Source of the DNA: Craterostigma plantagineum
Lineage: Eukaryota; Streptophyta; Magnoliopsida; Lamiales; Linderniaceae
Direction of reading: 5' to 3'
DNA length: 64,000 nucleotides
Assembly: GCA_027422505.1 (NCBI GenBank)
Contig: JAPQWV010000683.1
Span: 1 to 64,000 of the forward strand
The notes beneath the pieces were generated by a model. It was not told the DNA's origin. It worked only from the letters and a program-made list of their open reading frames with translations, and made no database searches. Position 1 is the stretch's first letter. Every line of letters begins with the position of its first letter. The translations under genes and the position numbers were made by a program. This document shows positions 32,659 to 45,760 of this stretch, in pieces.

Positions 32659-33971
32659 ATATATATAATTTAATCTAATTCATCGCAGTCCCTGTAATTA
32701 TTATTGTATTATTTGGTTCTGATGGATAAACGATGTATCTTTATACGTGTGTTTTATTTCGAACATGCAAAGTTGCAGTCATCTTCCTTGTCTTGCCTTA
32801 CATTTCAGTCGGCGAATTAGAGCATCTACGCAAAAATTCAACTAAAGTTCTGAAATCGTACATCATCAATTGTAAACTAAAAATGCATTTTTCATTTCGC
32901 CCGTGTTTTATTTCGATATGTTAGCTCGATTAATCGACTAAATATGGGGGCTAAATAGCCCAATAAATTTCTTCGGTGACATCACTGTTGGTAGAGAATA
33001 AAAGTTCCGTGATGAAAGCCCCGACAGAAAACAAAATAGTAGTAATAAATTCTAAATTTAGACCAAAGAACTATAAAATATATCTCCTCTGTCTTGTTAA
33101 TTTTATCACACTTTCATTTCGGGAGTCCCCACCTTTTCTTATTTAGCAAAAAATTATCACAAACAATCAAAGATAATAATATTAAATATACTTAGAAGTT
33201 AAAATATACATTTTTTACCTTTTTATTGTACTATATTATTATAATAATGTCACCTTAGTTTGCGCGTCCAGCAACTTATGTGATAAAGTTGCTGGAACGG
33301 AAGGAATAATATATTTTAAGTCTATTAGTTTAAGTCTATAGTAGTCTACACTTTATGCGTTCAGAACATACACAAAAAGCTATTAATTCACGTCTAAAGT
33401 ATGAATTTGAGAATGAGATATTGCAAAGATGCTTTTCAGAATGAAATAAGGATGTTACAATACATACCCTTTTTGTTCAAATTTTAAACTATCATATAAA
33501 AAATAAAAAACTAAATGAAAATATATAAAAGGATTATGTTATTAATAAATATATAAAAGGATTCATGTCAAAAATATTTGGGACTGAAGGAGTACTTAAA
33601 AAACCAAGTAGGATGAAAATATTATAAAAATAATCTTTGAGTTTTAGAATTGATTTGAGGAGTACTTAAAAAACCAAGTAGGAAGAAAATATTATAAAAA
33701 TAATCTTTTGAGTTTTAGAATTGATTTGAGGGTTGGAATTTGGAACTTGGAGATGAATTTATGTATTTCAATATGGGAATTAGTTTGAGTTGGAGAAAGA
33801 ATTTTTTGGTTGGAGATAAACGACCACGAAAATCAGATCAAACACCAAAGAAATACACAACACAAAAGGACAGATTTCAATTACTTTCAATTTCACAAAG
33901 CAGCAATCTTTCTTTCTAAGTTAAAAACAGAAACAAACAATCATAACCAAATACGAAATTGAGCAGCAAAA
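32659..33971. other. AT-rich intergenic with a 71-bp tandem duplication
   Basis: The stretch beginning 'gaggagtacttaaaaaacca' occurs twice in tandem at about 33588-33657 and 33658-33729, with few differences. Nothing else recognised. Confidence 0.55.
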
Positions 33972-35988
33972 TCATTCACAAGCAATCTTGGTATCGAAGC
34001 TACTAAGGCACATAGCGAATCCCTGAAAAGCCGAAATGGGATAGCTATAATCCATCGTAAAAACATCCTTACCAACTTTCCCAAACTGAAGGACGGCCCG
34101 TTCGTTCTCCGGGCCGGGCCCACTCTCCTCGGGCGAAGAAACGACGAGCTGAAAGTTCTTTACAGAGGCAACGGTGACCCTTCCGTGGAAGTTCAGGCAC
34201 CAACACTGAAGCTGCTCGTGCCACCTCGGCGACTTATTCCTCAGAACGAGCGAATTATTCCCGTCGCTGACGTCTTGACTGTTGTTGTTATTACCGGGCG
34301 AAGAAGATCTGTCCGAAAAATGGTTCGACTTCGAGCGAAAGAAAGGGATGACGGGCGACGAATCGCCGCTGCATATTGCGAAGTGTGTTTGGGTCGGGGC
34401 GGATCCGCCGGGCTTGACGGCGGACGTCGGGATCGCGTCCATTACGCAGTGCATCCTCCTCGGGCCTCTGTAAGCATTGGAGCTAATATGCATATAGATT
34501 ATTACATTCAGTCGATTCTATATAAGTAAATCGACTTAATTAACTTTTTTTTAGTCCTGTAATTTAGGTGTGTGAAATTATTATAGGAGTTTTATAATAC
34601 GGATAATAACCTTCAAAATTACGTAATTTAAGGATATTATACGCCAGACCCTAGATTCTACCCCAAATTCTAGTGTTCGGGCGTATAATCTAGGGTTCCA
34701 ACGACGCATTTATGAGTGGCATTACACGGACTATAACTTTTCAAATTGAGCAATTCTAGATCTAGGGTTCCGACGTACAATGTCACTAAATTTCTTTCCT
34801 TTTTTTTTGCTAGGTTCGATTATACCTGGCGCCAAGAACGTTGAGCTCGTAAGAGATGTGGGCCACGGGGTAATTTCCAGCGTGAACCTTGGGAGAAGGT
34901 TGCTTCGAGTTCGTCGATCGACTCTTCAACATTTTAGCGCCGTAGTGGGGCGGAACTGCGTCGTAGACGACAAACTTCGTGCCGAGAAAATTGGATCTCA
35001 ACTTCCCTACGTAGTTGTCGTGTCCCTTCGACGCATCGTCCGCGCTCAAAGTGATCATATAATCCGTGCAAGTCGTGCGCCTGACTTTGCGGGCGGAGAG
35101 AAGAAACTTCCCATTGTCGGCCAGCGCTGTTGCGAAAAAACGGCGGCGAAGGAACATTTATTAGCAAGCCAAAGGACGAATTGCGCTTTTCACAGTCGAG
35201 AGGCGAACGTAAAGCGCACCTGTGCTTAAACTTGCGTAGAGATGGTATGTTTGGTTTGTGCGATCCCTTTTTATGAAGCATTGAAGGGGCGAATCTCTCG
35301 GCCCAGGCTGAAAGGAACAAGAGAAAAAAAAAAAAAGGACTGTTAGCGTAACGGCAAAGAAGTACCTAAATCTGATTCATGAGAAGTGACTCGATGGCGG
35401 GCATTGAAGAGTAATTGTGCAAAACTATGGATTTCGAGCTCCGCAAGAACAGATCTAAACTCTCTCGTAAACCAGAGTCAAACTTCAAACCACAGTTTTC
35501 TTTATGATCATATACAGATTTCACCATGGTTCAAAGACTAGTAGACAGAGCTCTAGCAATCAAATCGTTTCTTACATAACAAAGGAACACTCAACAATAA
35601 CAATGATTAAACCATACATGTAAAACAAATCCTGAGAGAGGGAGAGAGATAGAGAGAGAGAGAGAGATACCTGCTTAACTGAGACAGGAAACGTAATTCT
35701 GCCGGAAAACTCAGGAACCTTAACAACCTCCTTCATAACCTCCCTCCAGCTCTTGCAAACGCCGGCGCACGCCACCACGTTTTGCCTCGCCGGCCACTTT
35801 GACTCAGACTCTTCTAGCTTTACCAATACCTCTCTCAGTAACTCGATAGGCAAGCTAGCCCAATAACAATGAGTGAGATCATCGCTACTGATATCATCGC
35901 CGACCAAATCCTTGTCTTTTACTCTGGACACTGCCGTGGAGCTGTCCTGAACAACTCTCCTAGACCGTGGCTTCAATCCCAGCTTCAT
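33972..35988 (-). CDS. Tubby-like F-box protein (TLP)
   Basis: Complete four-exon gene on the minus strand: 35988-35671, 35307-35220, 35126-34826, 34467-33972, phases consistent and no frame break. Exon 1 has an N-terminus [11 protein letters not shown], shorter than in most TLPs, then the F-box [38 protein letters not shown] (Skp1 binding in SCF ubiquitin ligase). The tubby domain follows: [95 protein letters not shown], and the canonical ending [15 protein letters not shown]. Family proteins bind phosphoinositides at the plasma membrane and move to nucleus or plastid under stress. A GA run (35640-35668) lies just inside intron 1. A longer in-frame upstream reading to 36150 is less likely because it crosses a poly-A/T tract. 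Confidence 0.93.
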
Positions 35989-37252
35989 GATTAGATTTAC
36001 TTCGAAAAAAAAAAAACTTCCACTTCTAAATTTTTTCCAATTTGAGATTTGCAGCTCCGGCGAGTTAACAAATCGGCAAAAGCTCGTGGATCCTTTGAGC
36101 AAGACCAGCTTAACACTCAACAAAAACCCACGAAAAAAATTGAAGCACAAATTAAGGGAAAAAAGAAATCAATCACGGCAGGAGATTGTGTACCTGCGTG
36201 TGTTAATTAATAGGGCTCGCGCGATTTGATTGAATTCAGAAACAGAAAGAGCTGGCGATTGACTGCTGAAAAATGCATCATTTTGTTTTCTTTCCTCTCT
36301 TTACCCTTTATCGGTGATGAAGAAATGTGGCTTGATTGATGATCTTTTATCTTGGATATACTAATGAATATTATTATTTTTAAATAAATTGTGACTACCT
36401 TATTTATTTAAAATAATAGGTAATAATTGTGGGAGAATAAATGTGGTGCAGTGGATAACAATGAGACACTGTTTATGAGCTCATCTTTCAGCGGCGGTAT
36501 CGGAGTATATCCAACTAAAAGCATACATTGTTTATGTAATAAATAAAACTTTATCATCTCCTATCCTTAGTTCAATAATTCAAAAGAAAATAATATTTAT
36601 ATATTTGTGATTTGGAGTTAATAACAACGCGTAGACTAGAAAAAATTTATAAATGAAAGGTATTGGGAATGTAGAGACTCGTTCCATGATAATAATTACT
36701 AGTCTAAATTGTATATAATATATAAATAAGTTATTAAATATTATACAATACTACAAATAGGAGGATAAATGTGACATGTATAAATGAAAGGTATTGGGTG
36801 GTTTCTTTTAACTATAAAAGCTAATTAATAAGGTGAGCTAATTTTTTTATTGTATGTCAATTATTAATTGAAGAAAATTTTGATTGGTTAATAGATATAA
36901 TGAAACAGTTTTTAACTTGGCCTCTAGATTAATATAAGAGTATAGATATTAATTATTATAATTATAATTAAAGCAGCAACTACTAGCATGATTTGATTGT
37001 TACACCAAGCAAAAAATATGGGTCACGAGTTGCTATAACTCGCAAGTAGTTGAGATCGGTGTTCTGTGTCCCCAAAGAAACTTTATAATATCATGAAAAT
37101 TAATAAATTTGTCATTGCAATTGTTGAACCAGCCTTTTGACTTTGAAGAAGGTAGGAAGAAAGGAGATATTGAACAAAATATTATTTTCTTCAAGTATTC
37201 ACCTACCGGATATTTATTTCTTTTCTTATATCTAATCATACTATTATTATTA
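35989..37252. other. TLP promoter region and AT-rich intergenic DNA
   Basis: Upstream of the tubby-like gene; no coding exon. Ends with TTATTATTA (37244-37252), the left target duplication of the MULE. Confidence 0.5.
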
Positions 37253-37970
37253 CGGAAATCTACACTTAAATACCCAATAGGAAAAAAATCTGCCACTTAG
37301 GTACCTTGTCAGAACAATTTTATAGCTAGGTACCCAGTTCAATAAAATTTTTACACTTAGGTACCTAATAACCTAAGATTACGAAAACACCCTTATTAAA
37401 TGATTTAGAATTTCATTTCAGCTTTTTTATTCTCTGCAAAAAAACGACATTCAGCTCGCCGTCGACGAGTTCTTCTTGCCGACCAACTCCGTCTGCTCGT
37501 GCCGGTGCCGGACAAGGATCGAAGACCCTATTGAACGTTGGGTTCTCGATTTTTGGGGCTGATTTTGTCAGGTAAGTTTTTCTTTTGGTTTGGCTTAGGT
37601 TAATCGATTTTGGGCATTTGTTCAAGGTTTATCCCAAATCCGGGAGCTCAATGCGATCCAAGAGCTCCATATAAGAGTGAAATGTTAGGATTTGATAGTT
37701 ATTGAGGCTAATCCGTCGAGATTTCGATTTTCTTTTATGTAACTGTTACGACGTACCATTTCCTATGAATATAACGTACCATTGTATGTTGTGTTACCGT
37801 ACCTAAATACATTGCGACACAGTCCGATTGGACATTTGTTATGTAGTATCTTTGTGTATTTATTACGTACCAAGTAGCATGTCTATACGTTACCAAAATG
37901 TCCAGTTATGCAGTACCAATCTAAACTATACACCGTACCATTTTAACAGGTTGCCATATTATCTGAAAAT

Positions 37971-40226
37971 ATGGCGTCTGCAAATTCGTTTGATGGCAGG
38001 ACGTTATTTGCAATGTGTGAGTATAAAAGGGAGTCTTCGTTACTATTAATCAATGAAGCAACGACGCTTATCGATATATACGTATCCCTCCAAAGAAGGT
38101 GGTCGGATATCGATTCCCGGCATGACTCAATAAAGTATCAAGTTCCGTTCCAAAGTTTGTACTCGACATTGAAAGAAAATACGGATGTTTTCAATATGTA
38201 TCAGTTGTTTATGCGATACAAATTTTCAATGATACCGATGAAAGCGGAACGTGCCGATGAATGTGGTACAAGTGGCCCGACGAACAGGTTTGTTTTTATT
38301 TTAAGTTGTTAAACTTTAAATTTTGGGTTTTCATATTGATGATTGATAAAATTACTTGTAGTACGGAAGACAACGGAGAATCCGTGGAGTTTGATTTTGA
38401 AAGAAACACAGTAGATGCATGGAGTCATTGCATTCGGGGAGATGGACAAATCTTTAGGGATGCAGATGAATTTAGACGGAATTTGAAGAACTACTCCATT
38501 GCGATTCGAAGAAACTTTGTATATGCAAAGAACGAGCGTAAGAAAATCATCCGTTTGCAAGGATGAGACGTGCAAGTGGCGGATATATGCTTCGCGTTAT
38601 AAATGTGACAATTCATTTGCGATTCGGAGATCCAATCTACAACACAGTTGTGGTGAAGATACTCTAAGGAGTCGTGATCATCCGCGAGCGGACGCGCCGT
38701 GGGTAGGGAACATAGTGAAAGAGAGGGTCCGAGACGAGCCATCGTATCGTCCCGGTGCCATGGTTAAAGACATCCTAAGGGACTATGGAGTTGAAGTGGG
38801 GTACCATAAGCCGTATAGAGGCAAAGAAAGTGCTATTCGTAACATATATGGGTTGGATAATGGTACGTTTGATCAGTTGAGGTGGTATTGTAATGCCGTT
38901 AGAGAAACCAATCCGGGTAGCGTGGCTGAGTTCGATGTATACCCTCACGACAACAAGTTTCGTCGGCTCTTTATCTGCTTCCACGCGTGTCTCGTAGGCT
39001 TTGTTCGTGGATGTCGGCCGCTCATATTTGTTGATGGTACTCACATTAAGACCAAGTTTAAAGGAGTGCTCGTTACGGCCGTCGCAAAGGATGCAAACGA
39101 AGATTTGTTCACGGTTGCCTTTGGCGTTGTAAGCGTCGAAAATGATGAAAACTGGGAGTGGTTCTTTGCTAAGTTGAGGACCATGTTTCATCATTACCCG
39201 TCGACATTGAGGGAGCTGACGTTCTTCTCAGATCGGCATCCGAGTATTATTAAAGCTGTTTCTATATCATTTCCAGGAAGTCGTCATGCATATTGCTTGC
39301 GCCATTTGGTCGACAACTTCAAGAAAGAGGTACTTTTTAGTAATGTGCTCACTACGTTAGTGAATACGATGCAAGTAATTTGTTCTTAATTTTTACAGGT
39401 GATGAAACATTACCCGAAGCACAACAAGAAACATTGGTCATCCGTGTTCAAAAAAGCGGCTTATGCAACTACTTCGGTTCAGTTTCATAATCACATCGCC
39501 AGCATCATCGAGTCTATGCCAATTGCGCAGACTTTTATTGAGCGATCAGATCCAACATGTTGGGCAAATGCGTTATTCGACGGGAATAAGTGGGGAGTTA
39601 TTAACAACAATCAAGCAGAGTGTTGGAATTCTTGGGTAAGAGAAGCACGGTCGTTGCCTATAAAGGGAATGGTTGATACCATTCGCGTGAAAATCATGAC
39701 GATGATGCACGAACGACGCGAGAGAGGAATGACCCTTGTTAGCGAGTTGTGTCCAAAACAAGAAAAGAAACTTGTTCAGAATATCTCTGCTGGTCGCACG
39801 TTGAAAGTGAGTAAATCTTCGAACGTGGCATTTGAGGTGGTCGGTGAAGATGGCTCATTTGCGGTGGACATCCAACAGCGGACCTGCTCATGCAGAGAAT
39901 GGGAAGTCTATAGAATCCCTTGTAAGCATGCAGCAGCGTGCATTGCGACCATGAGACATTCTTTTTACGATTATTGTGATCCGTACTTCCGATGCCAGAA
40001 GTATAGAGATGCATATATGTCGATCATCAACCCTATTCCGACTCACGAGATGAATGCTCAAACCGATGATGGGAATTTCATTCGCGACCCGGACATCCGC
40101 GTTCTCCCCGGTCGCCGAAAGACACGGAGGATTCCATCTCAGGTAGATAGAAGATCCAACAAGTGTAAAATATGTGGGAAATACGGACATAATCGCCGTA
40201 CATGTACAGAAGCCGTAACGACGTAG
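37971..40226 (+). CDS. MuDR-type transposase of the Ulp1-MULE
   Basis: Exons 37971-38287, 38362-39329, 39399-40226. Order of parts: MuDR N-terminal region; a zinc-binding MuDR DNA-binding block CKDETCKWRIYASRYKCDNS..LQHSCG; the MULE catalytic core with FVDGTHIKTKFKG (first Asp), FFSDRHPSIIKAV (second Asp) and NNNQAECWNSWV (probable Glu); a SWIM zinc finger CSCREWEVYRIPCKHAAAC; and a C-terminal CCHC knuckle CKICGKYGHNRRTC. It cuts and inserts the element at its terminal repeats, in the nucleus. One base is missing near 38553 (CGT-TTGCAAG), separating ..YAKNERKKIIR from VCKDET; otherwise open. Intron 2 boundaries (AG|GTAC..., TTTTACAG|GTG) are canonical. Confidence 0.88.
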
Positions 40227-42422
40227 CGTCCGTATTTTCCATGTATTTTGTCATTGCTTTTGTCCCATGACCTTTTTCGGTGTTGTTTTGTATGGTCTTG
40301 GCTCATTCTTTTTGTCTAAATTATGCCAGTAAGTAGAAGTTTTTGTCCAAATTTGGTACTGTAAAGACTGCCAGTTTGGTATTGTAATTGATGCACGTTT
40401 GGTACAGTATTATATGTAAATCTGGTACTGTAATTAAGGCCAATTTGGTACCCTATGACATGCAAGTTTGGTACGATTATATATTACTCTTTGTTACTGT
40501 ACGCACATTTGGTACTGTGATGACTGCCAGTTTGGTACCCTACGACATGCCAGTTTGGTACCCTACGACATGCCAGTTTGGTACCCTACGACACGCCAGT
40601 TGGGTACGGTTATATACTACTTTTTGGTACTGTCATGAACGTCATTTTGGTACGATAAGACATGCAATTTTGGTATCCTAAGACATGCAATGTTGGTACC
40701 CTAAGTCTTCATCATTTTGGTTCCTTTAGAAGACGTCGCTTTGCTACGGTATGCACATTTGGTGAAGTAATATATGTTAATTTGGTACTGTGATGAATGC
40801 CACCATGGTACCCTACGACATGCCAGTTTGATACCCTACGACATGCCAGTTTGGTACCCTACGGCATGCACGTTTGGTACGGTTATATACTACTCTTTGG
40901 TACTGTTATGAACGTTGTTTTGGTACGGTAAGATAAGATATTTTGGTACTCTAAGACATGCAATTTTGGTACCCTAAAAGAAACCATTTTGCTACTGATT
41001 CAATTGGTACGGTTATATACAACTACTTTGGTACTGTTATTAATGCCATTTTGGTACTCTAAGACATGAAAGTTTGGTACCCTAAAAGAAACCATTTTGC
41101 TACTGTATGCACATTTGGCACCCAAACATCTTAATTTGGAACTGTGATGAATGCCAGTTTGGTACCCTACGACATTTAATTATGGTACTCTAAGACATGC
41201 AATTTTGGTACTCTAAGACATGCCATTTTGGTACACTAGTACATGCAATTTTGGTACCCTAAAATTAAAGTAACAAATGGTATTTAATCCTTCACTATAT
41301 TCCGTCACAAACGACGTATTTCAGCAAGTGTTCATGTGGAAGACAAGGATTAGACATTTTCTGACTTTTTCAGTAATGATTGCACATTTTTCTGACTTTT
41401 TCAGTGATGATTTGAGAGATTTCTGACATTTTTCAGTGATGATTTGAGAGATTGCTGACATTTTCAGTCATGAGTTGGTCAGACTTTGACATACGAGGTA
41501 TAAGATAATAAAAGTCAGCTCGTCTGACATGTCAGTGGCTTTCCTAAAATGTTTCATGTCATCAGTAATTTTGGGTACGTCGTCCGTGGCTGATTTGGTA
41601 CTCTTTAAACCAAAGGATAGGTACCCCTACAAAGATATTTAAGGTACGGCGTCCTTATATATATGATACGTCGTACTAGGGTTACTATTTTTCGATGTCG
41701 ATCGAAGTACTTTTTCATCTCGGACCACCGTAGAACAATAATATATAGTATGCAATACGTTTCAGATCAAATTCGGTGCATTAAACCCCGCACGGATGAA
41801 TTAAATCTTAAAATACCAAGATTCATTGTAGTATAAGGATAAAAGCAAGAACATCTACAACATGTTTTGAATAATTTGGTGAGTGCTAGATCTGTGAACT
41901 CGGTGCATTAGGCTTTCCTTTTTTTTCTCGTTTCGTTATTGTTCGGCATTGTGAAAATAACGCAGGACAACGCGATTCGATTAGGAATGTATTCATTTTT
42001 CGATCGTATAACAAATGATACCGTATACTTTCATATCTGGGTACCGTATATGTATAATTCTGGATACCGTCAACATGCAGGTTATGGTACTATATATGTA
42101 CATGAAAAGGTACCTTCTGTAAAACACAAGTTACCTTAGTGTATAACAGACAAGGTAGTTCATGTGCTGTATATAAGGTACGGTATGTATAGTATTAATG
42201 GTACGGTTAACCTGGATATTCTGATACTCTATACGTAAAGGATAAGATACGGTCATACAATAACATATGATAACCTGCATAAATTACGGACAGTCTTCGA
42301 ACAACACAACATAGCACACACTTGGCAACAAAAGGTCTCCAAACAGTCCCATTCCCAACACAAACTAAGTTAACCAAACTAAACAAGAGTCTCCAAAGAG
42401 TCTGACAGCATATCCTAGATAA
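40227..42422. repeat. GGTACC-rich repeat region between the two MULE genes
   Basis: From about 40345 to 41275 the sequence is a loose array of roughly 20-24-bp units of the form 'ggtaccctacgacatgccagttt', about 35 units with drift, some in near-perfect tandem (40530-40600). From 41600 to 42250 scattered GTACC/GGTAC motifs continue. No ORF with family features. Lies 3' of both convergent genes. Confidence 0.75.
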
Positions 42423-45041
42423 TTACTGAAAAAGATCTAACATACAACTACGCTCGTCACGTAAAATGCGAGCAGCCATAGTAGCACGATAGACATCCAT
42501 GCTGACTTCCTTGCCATACTTCTCGAACTCTTCGGTGTCGACAACGTACTCCTCTATGGTCAAACATGCGTGCACACCGCAGTCCACTTCGCCAAATTGG
42601 GGCCTGTTGTACTCCGGATCCACGGTCTTCCTACATTGATAATCGTACTTCGCAGACCAATACTTCGTCAGGAAATCAGCCTGCACAAATTAAAAACGAC
42701 ATTAACGCATACCCGAACATAATCGACGAAATATGCCCAATGTTAAAACTTACGAAGGCTCTAGCAGCCCAGGTCATCTTATGCGAGGCCATCGGATCCC
42801 GCACGTAGAACTTTCTCTCACTCACCTTGTAGACGAGCACTCCCCAGTGGTTACCTGTATTCACAGGCGTCAACACGTATGACAATTCAGTCAACGCATG
42901 GCCATCAAGCCGCTCTAGCCATGCCCGACTACTCCCCGCCATCTCCTCGACGAACTTCTCTAGCTGATTAGCTTCCACCTTCCTCTTTCTCGACGCCTTC
43001 TGTATCTTTGTCCAGTAGTCGACCTGCACGAAACTTGGGAATACAAAGACCGCCGCGGACCGCCGTGTCAAACATTCCACGATAGCGTCGATAACATTTG
43101 ACTTAAGCAAATCCCGGAAGAGCAGCATATAGAATCCTTGTGCATCGACCGCGGCAATGTCGCTTTGCCAAACGACGTCGCTGCATAAGTATTAATCGCA
43201 CATTTAAAAAGTAATCAAATGAAAACCATCGAAACATCGAAGAAAAGGTACCTAAGCTTCTTCGCTTTAAGGTACGCGTCGATGCACTGACGCTGCTCCG
43301 CATGGATCTCGAGCCGGGCAGCATAATCCAGTCTGTTCGCGTACTTGGAGCAGTATGCAACAGACGGCTCTCGCTCAGACTCGGCGGCCTCGACATCAAC
43401 CACAACAGCTTTGTTTTTTGCCTTACCCTTCTTCTGTGGCCGCTGAGGACTTGAATCTGGTGTGAGAAAAGCTGAATTTCGCCGTTTTTTACGATCGTTT
43501 CGGCCTCGCACCGTTCGAGCAATCGACGAGGCCTTAACCTCCTCAGCCTGAGACTCCGCGGCCTTATCCTCCTCGGCCTGATCCTCCGCACCCTTATCCT
43601 CCTCGGCCTGATCCTCCGCACCCTTATCCTCCTCATCATCCTCTTGTGCTACTTCTTCACTAACCTCATCCTCCGCTTGATCCCCATCCCTATCCTCAAC
43701 CTTGTCCTCCTCGGCCTTCTCCCCGTCGCTATGAGCCATCTCCTTGGGCATATCCTCACGGTCATTGTGACCCATATTCACATCCCTATCCTCAACCATG
43801 TCCTCCCGGCCTTCTCACCGTCGCTATGAACCGTCTGCTCGGGCATATCCTCAGCCTCTTCCATGACCCTCGCCTCCTCGTTGGACGTATCAACCTTTGA
43901 CGTCCCACCACTTGACTGTAGATCTCTTATAACCTCGTCCTTCAATCTCAACTCGGCTTCCAACCTCTCCACACGAGCATTCCACTCTAATTGAGATCCG
44001 CCAACTCCCACATCAACCTTAACCACACATAATTCATTAAACAGTTACAAACAAAGCAAATAATACCTAAAAAAGTAGGGAATTTTATACCTCCGGCAGC
44101 AAATTTATCGGATGCACGAACTTCAATTCCTTCTTTGTTGGGTATATTGGGACGACAGATGCAATTGCAGCCAATTCAGCCTCCGCAGCGGCTACGTCAT
44201 TCGGAACTCTACTCTCTTCCCAATTGAACATTCTGGGAAACATGTACATCTCCCGCTTCTGTGCCAACGAGGGCACGTGCTCATACACCCAAATCTGAAA
44301 GACGCCAAAGCATTATATTCATCACTAAACGCATAATCAAAAAGGAAAACTCACAACGTAATGGAGTATTACCATCAGCCCAGTAGTGCACCCATTCATC
44401 ATTAGGCTGGACGAGTCGCTCCGCATCGAATTCGCAGCCATTTGCTTTATCTCGGCCACCAAAAAATCGTGTACCGCCCTTCCCCATGCGTACTCCCCCA
44501 TCATGTCGACATCGTCGACGTACGCATTCACAAACTTTGGGTTTTTCGAATTCCCCATCGGGAATAATACAGAGTTAAACAAGAAAAGTACAAACAACCT
44601 GAGGAACTCATTCGTGTTCTCCCTCCCAAGCTTTCCGACAAACTCATTCAACAACTCTAAGATTTTTTTACGGGTTACATTGCCATTTTTCTTATCGAAA
44701 AGCCGTTCAACGGTTTTCGATTTCATCTTCGAATTTAGGTCCACGGGCTGCCCAACGTTATGCAATGCCATTACAACACTAAATTCCTGTGGGGAGAATA
44801 CCACATTCGTATTCTCCCCCAACCTAAAAGTGTTCGCCTCTACACTATAACGCTTTATCAATGCCATGATTCGAGCAAACGAATGCGACATCTTAGGCAT
44901 ATCTAAAAAAAAATGAAACGGAGACCTTCGTATAGCTTCCTTTTGATCAGGGGTCATCCTACCCTTCAAATTGCTAATGGTAGATCGAAAGAGCGTAGGA
45001 TGGCACCTGGAAGACAGCTCAAATCCCTTCCGCGGAGGCAT
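42423..45041 (-). CDS. Ulp1-like C48 cysteine protease gene carried by the MULE
   Basis: Minus exons 45041-44373, 44294-44091, 44017-43252, 43180-42754, 42680-42423, phases consistent. The N-terminal 290 residues (MPPRKGFELSS..., ending LLPE) form a DUF1985-like region common to these element-borne proteins. The middle is a very acidic linker with imperfect repeats of DQAEEDKGAE (about 43540-43640). The C-terminal peptidase shows NTGNHWGVLVY (His), YVRDPM (Asp) and GEVDCGVHACL (Cys), the C48 triad of SUMO/ubiquitin-like proteases. One base is lost near 43803 (..GEKAG/EDMVEDRD..). Role in transposition is unproven; SUMO-pathway interference is the usual suggestion. Confidence 0.85.
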
Positions 45042-45059
45042 TTCTGCAAAAAAAAGCAA

Positions 45060-45760
45060 AACTGTTAACAAGCAGTACCATTTTATTCACAAAAGGGGTA
45101 CCAATTTGGCCAAACAGAGGGTACCAAATGCATCGATAATGCAGTACCAAAAAAATTGACACCATTTTCGGAAAACCCACTGCTAACAAGCAGTACCATT
45201 TTATTCACAGAAGGAGTACCAGTTTTCCAACACAGAGGGTACCAAATTCAGTCATAATGTAGTACCAAAACAGATTGACCCCATTTCAAGGTAACCACTA
45301 ACAAGTAGTACCATTTTATTCACAAAAGGGGTACCAATTTGCAAAACGTAGGGTACCAAATTCAGTGACAATGTCGTACCAAAAAAAAATTAACCCCATT
45401 TTCGAAAAACCCACTGTTAACAAGCAGTACTATTTTGTTCACACAAGGGGTACCAATTTACCCTAACAAAGGGTACCAAAATCATGGATAATGTAGTACC
45501 AAAACAAATTGACCCCAGTCGATAAAACCAATGTCAACAAGCATTACCATTTTACGCGCATAAGGGGTACCAAATTTCCTAAACAGAGAGGACCTAATGT
45601 AGTGATAATGTAGTACCAAAAAAATTGACCCCATTCGAACACTTTTGCCAAGTAGTACCATTTTATTCACACAAGGGGTACTAAAATGCCGAAACAGACG
45701 GTACCAAATGCAGTTACAATATAGTACCACAATAAAATGACCCCATTCGAAAAAACAAAA
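45060..45760. repeat. About six tandem copies of a ~117-bp repeat upstream of the Ulp1-like gene
   Basis: Unit starts 'aacaagcagtaccatttta' at about 45067, 45185, 45300, 45419, 45536 and 45649, spacing 113-119 bp. Each unit carries four GTACC/GGTACC motifs (e.g. 'aaaaggggtaccaattt', 'agggtaccaaat', 'gtagtaccaaaa') and 'attgaccccatt'. It sits directly 5' of the ATG, so in the promoter or leader of that gene. Confidence 0.85.

Noticed and set aside
34185..35229. Plus-strand ORFs across the tubby-like gene
   Set aside because: Antisense of confirmed tubby exons.
37244..37252. Target duplication of the MULE as proof by itself
   Set aside because: TTATTATTA is low-complexity and the right copy is in a (TTA)n tract; I rely on matching termini and cargo instead.
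40345..41275. CRISPR-like regular repeats
   Set aside because: Units drift, spacers are not unique sequences of constant length, and the host is a plant; this is a degenerate tandem array inside a MULE.
43644..43829. Hydrophobic plus-strand ORF
   Set aside because: Antisense of the acidic repeat linker of the Ulp1-like gene.
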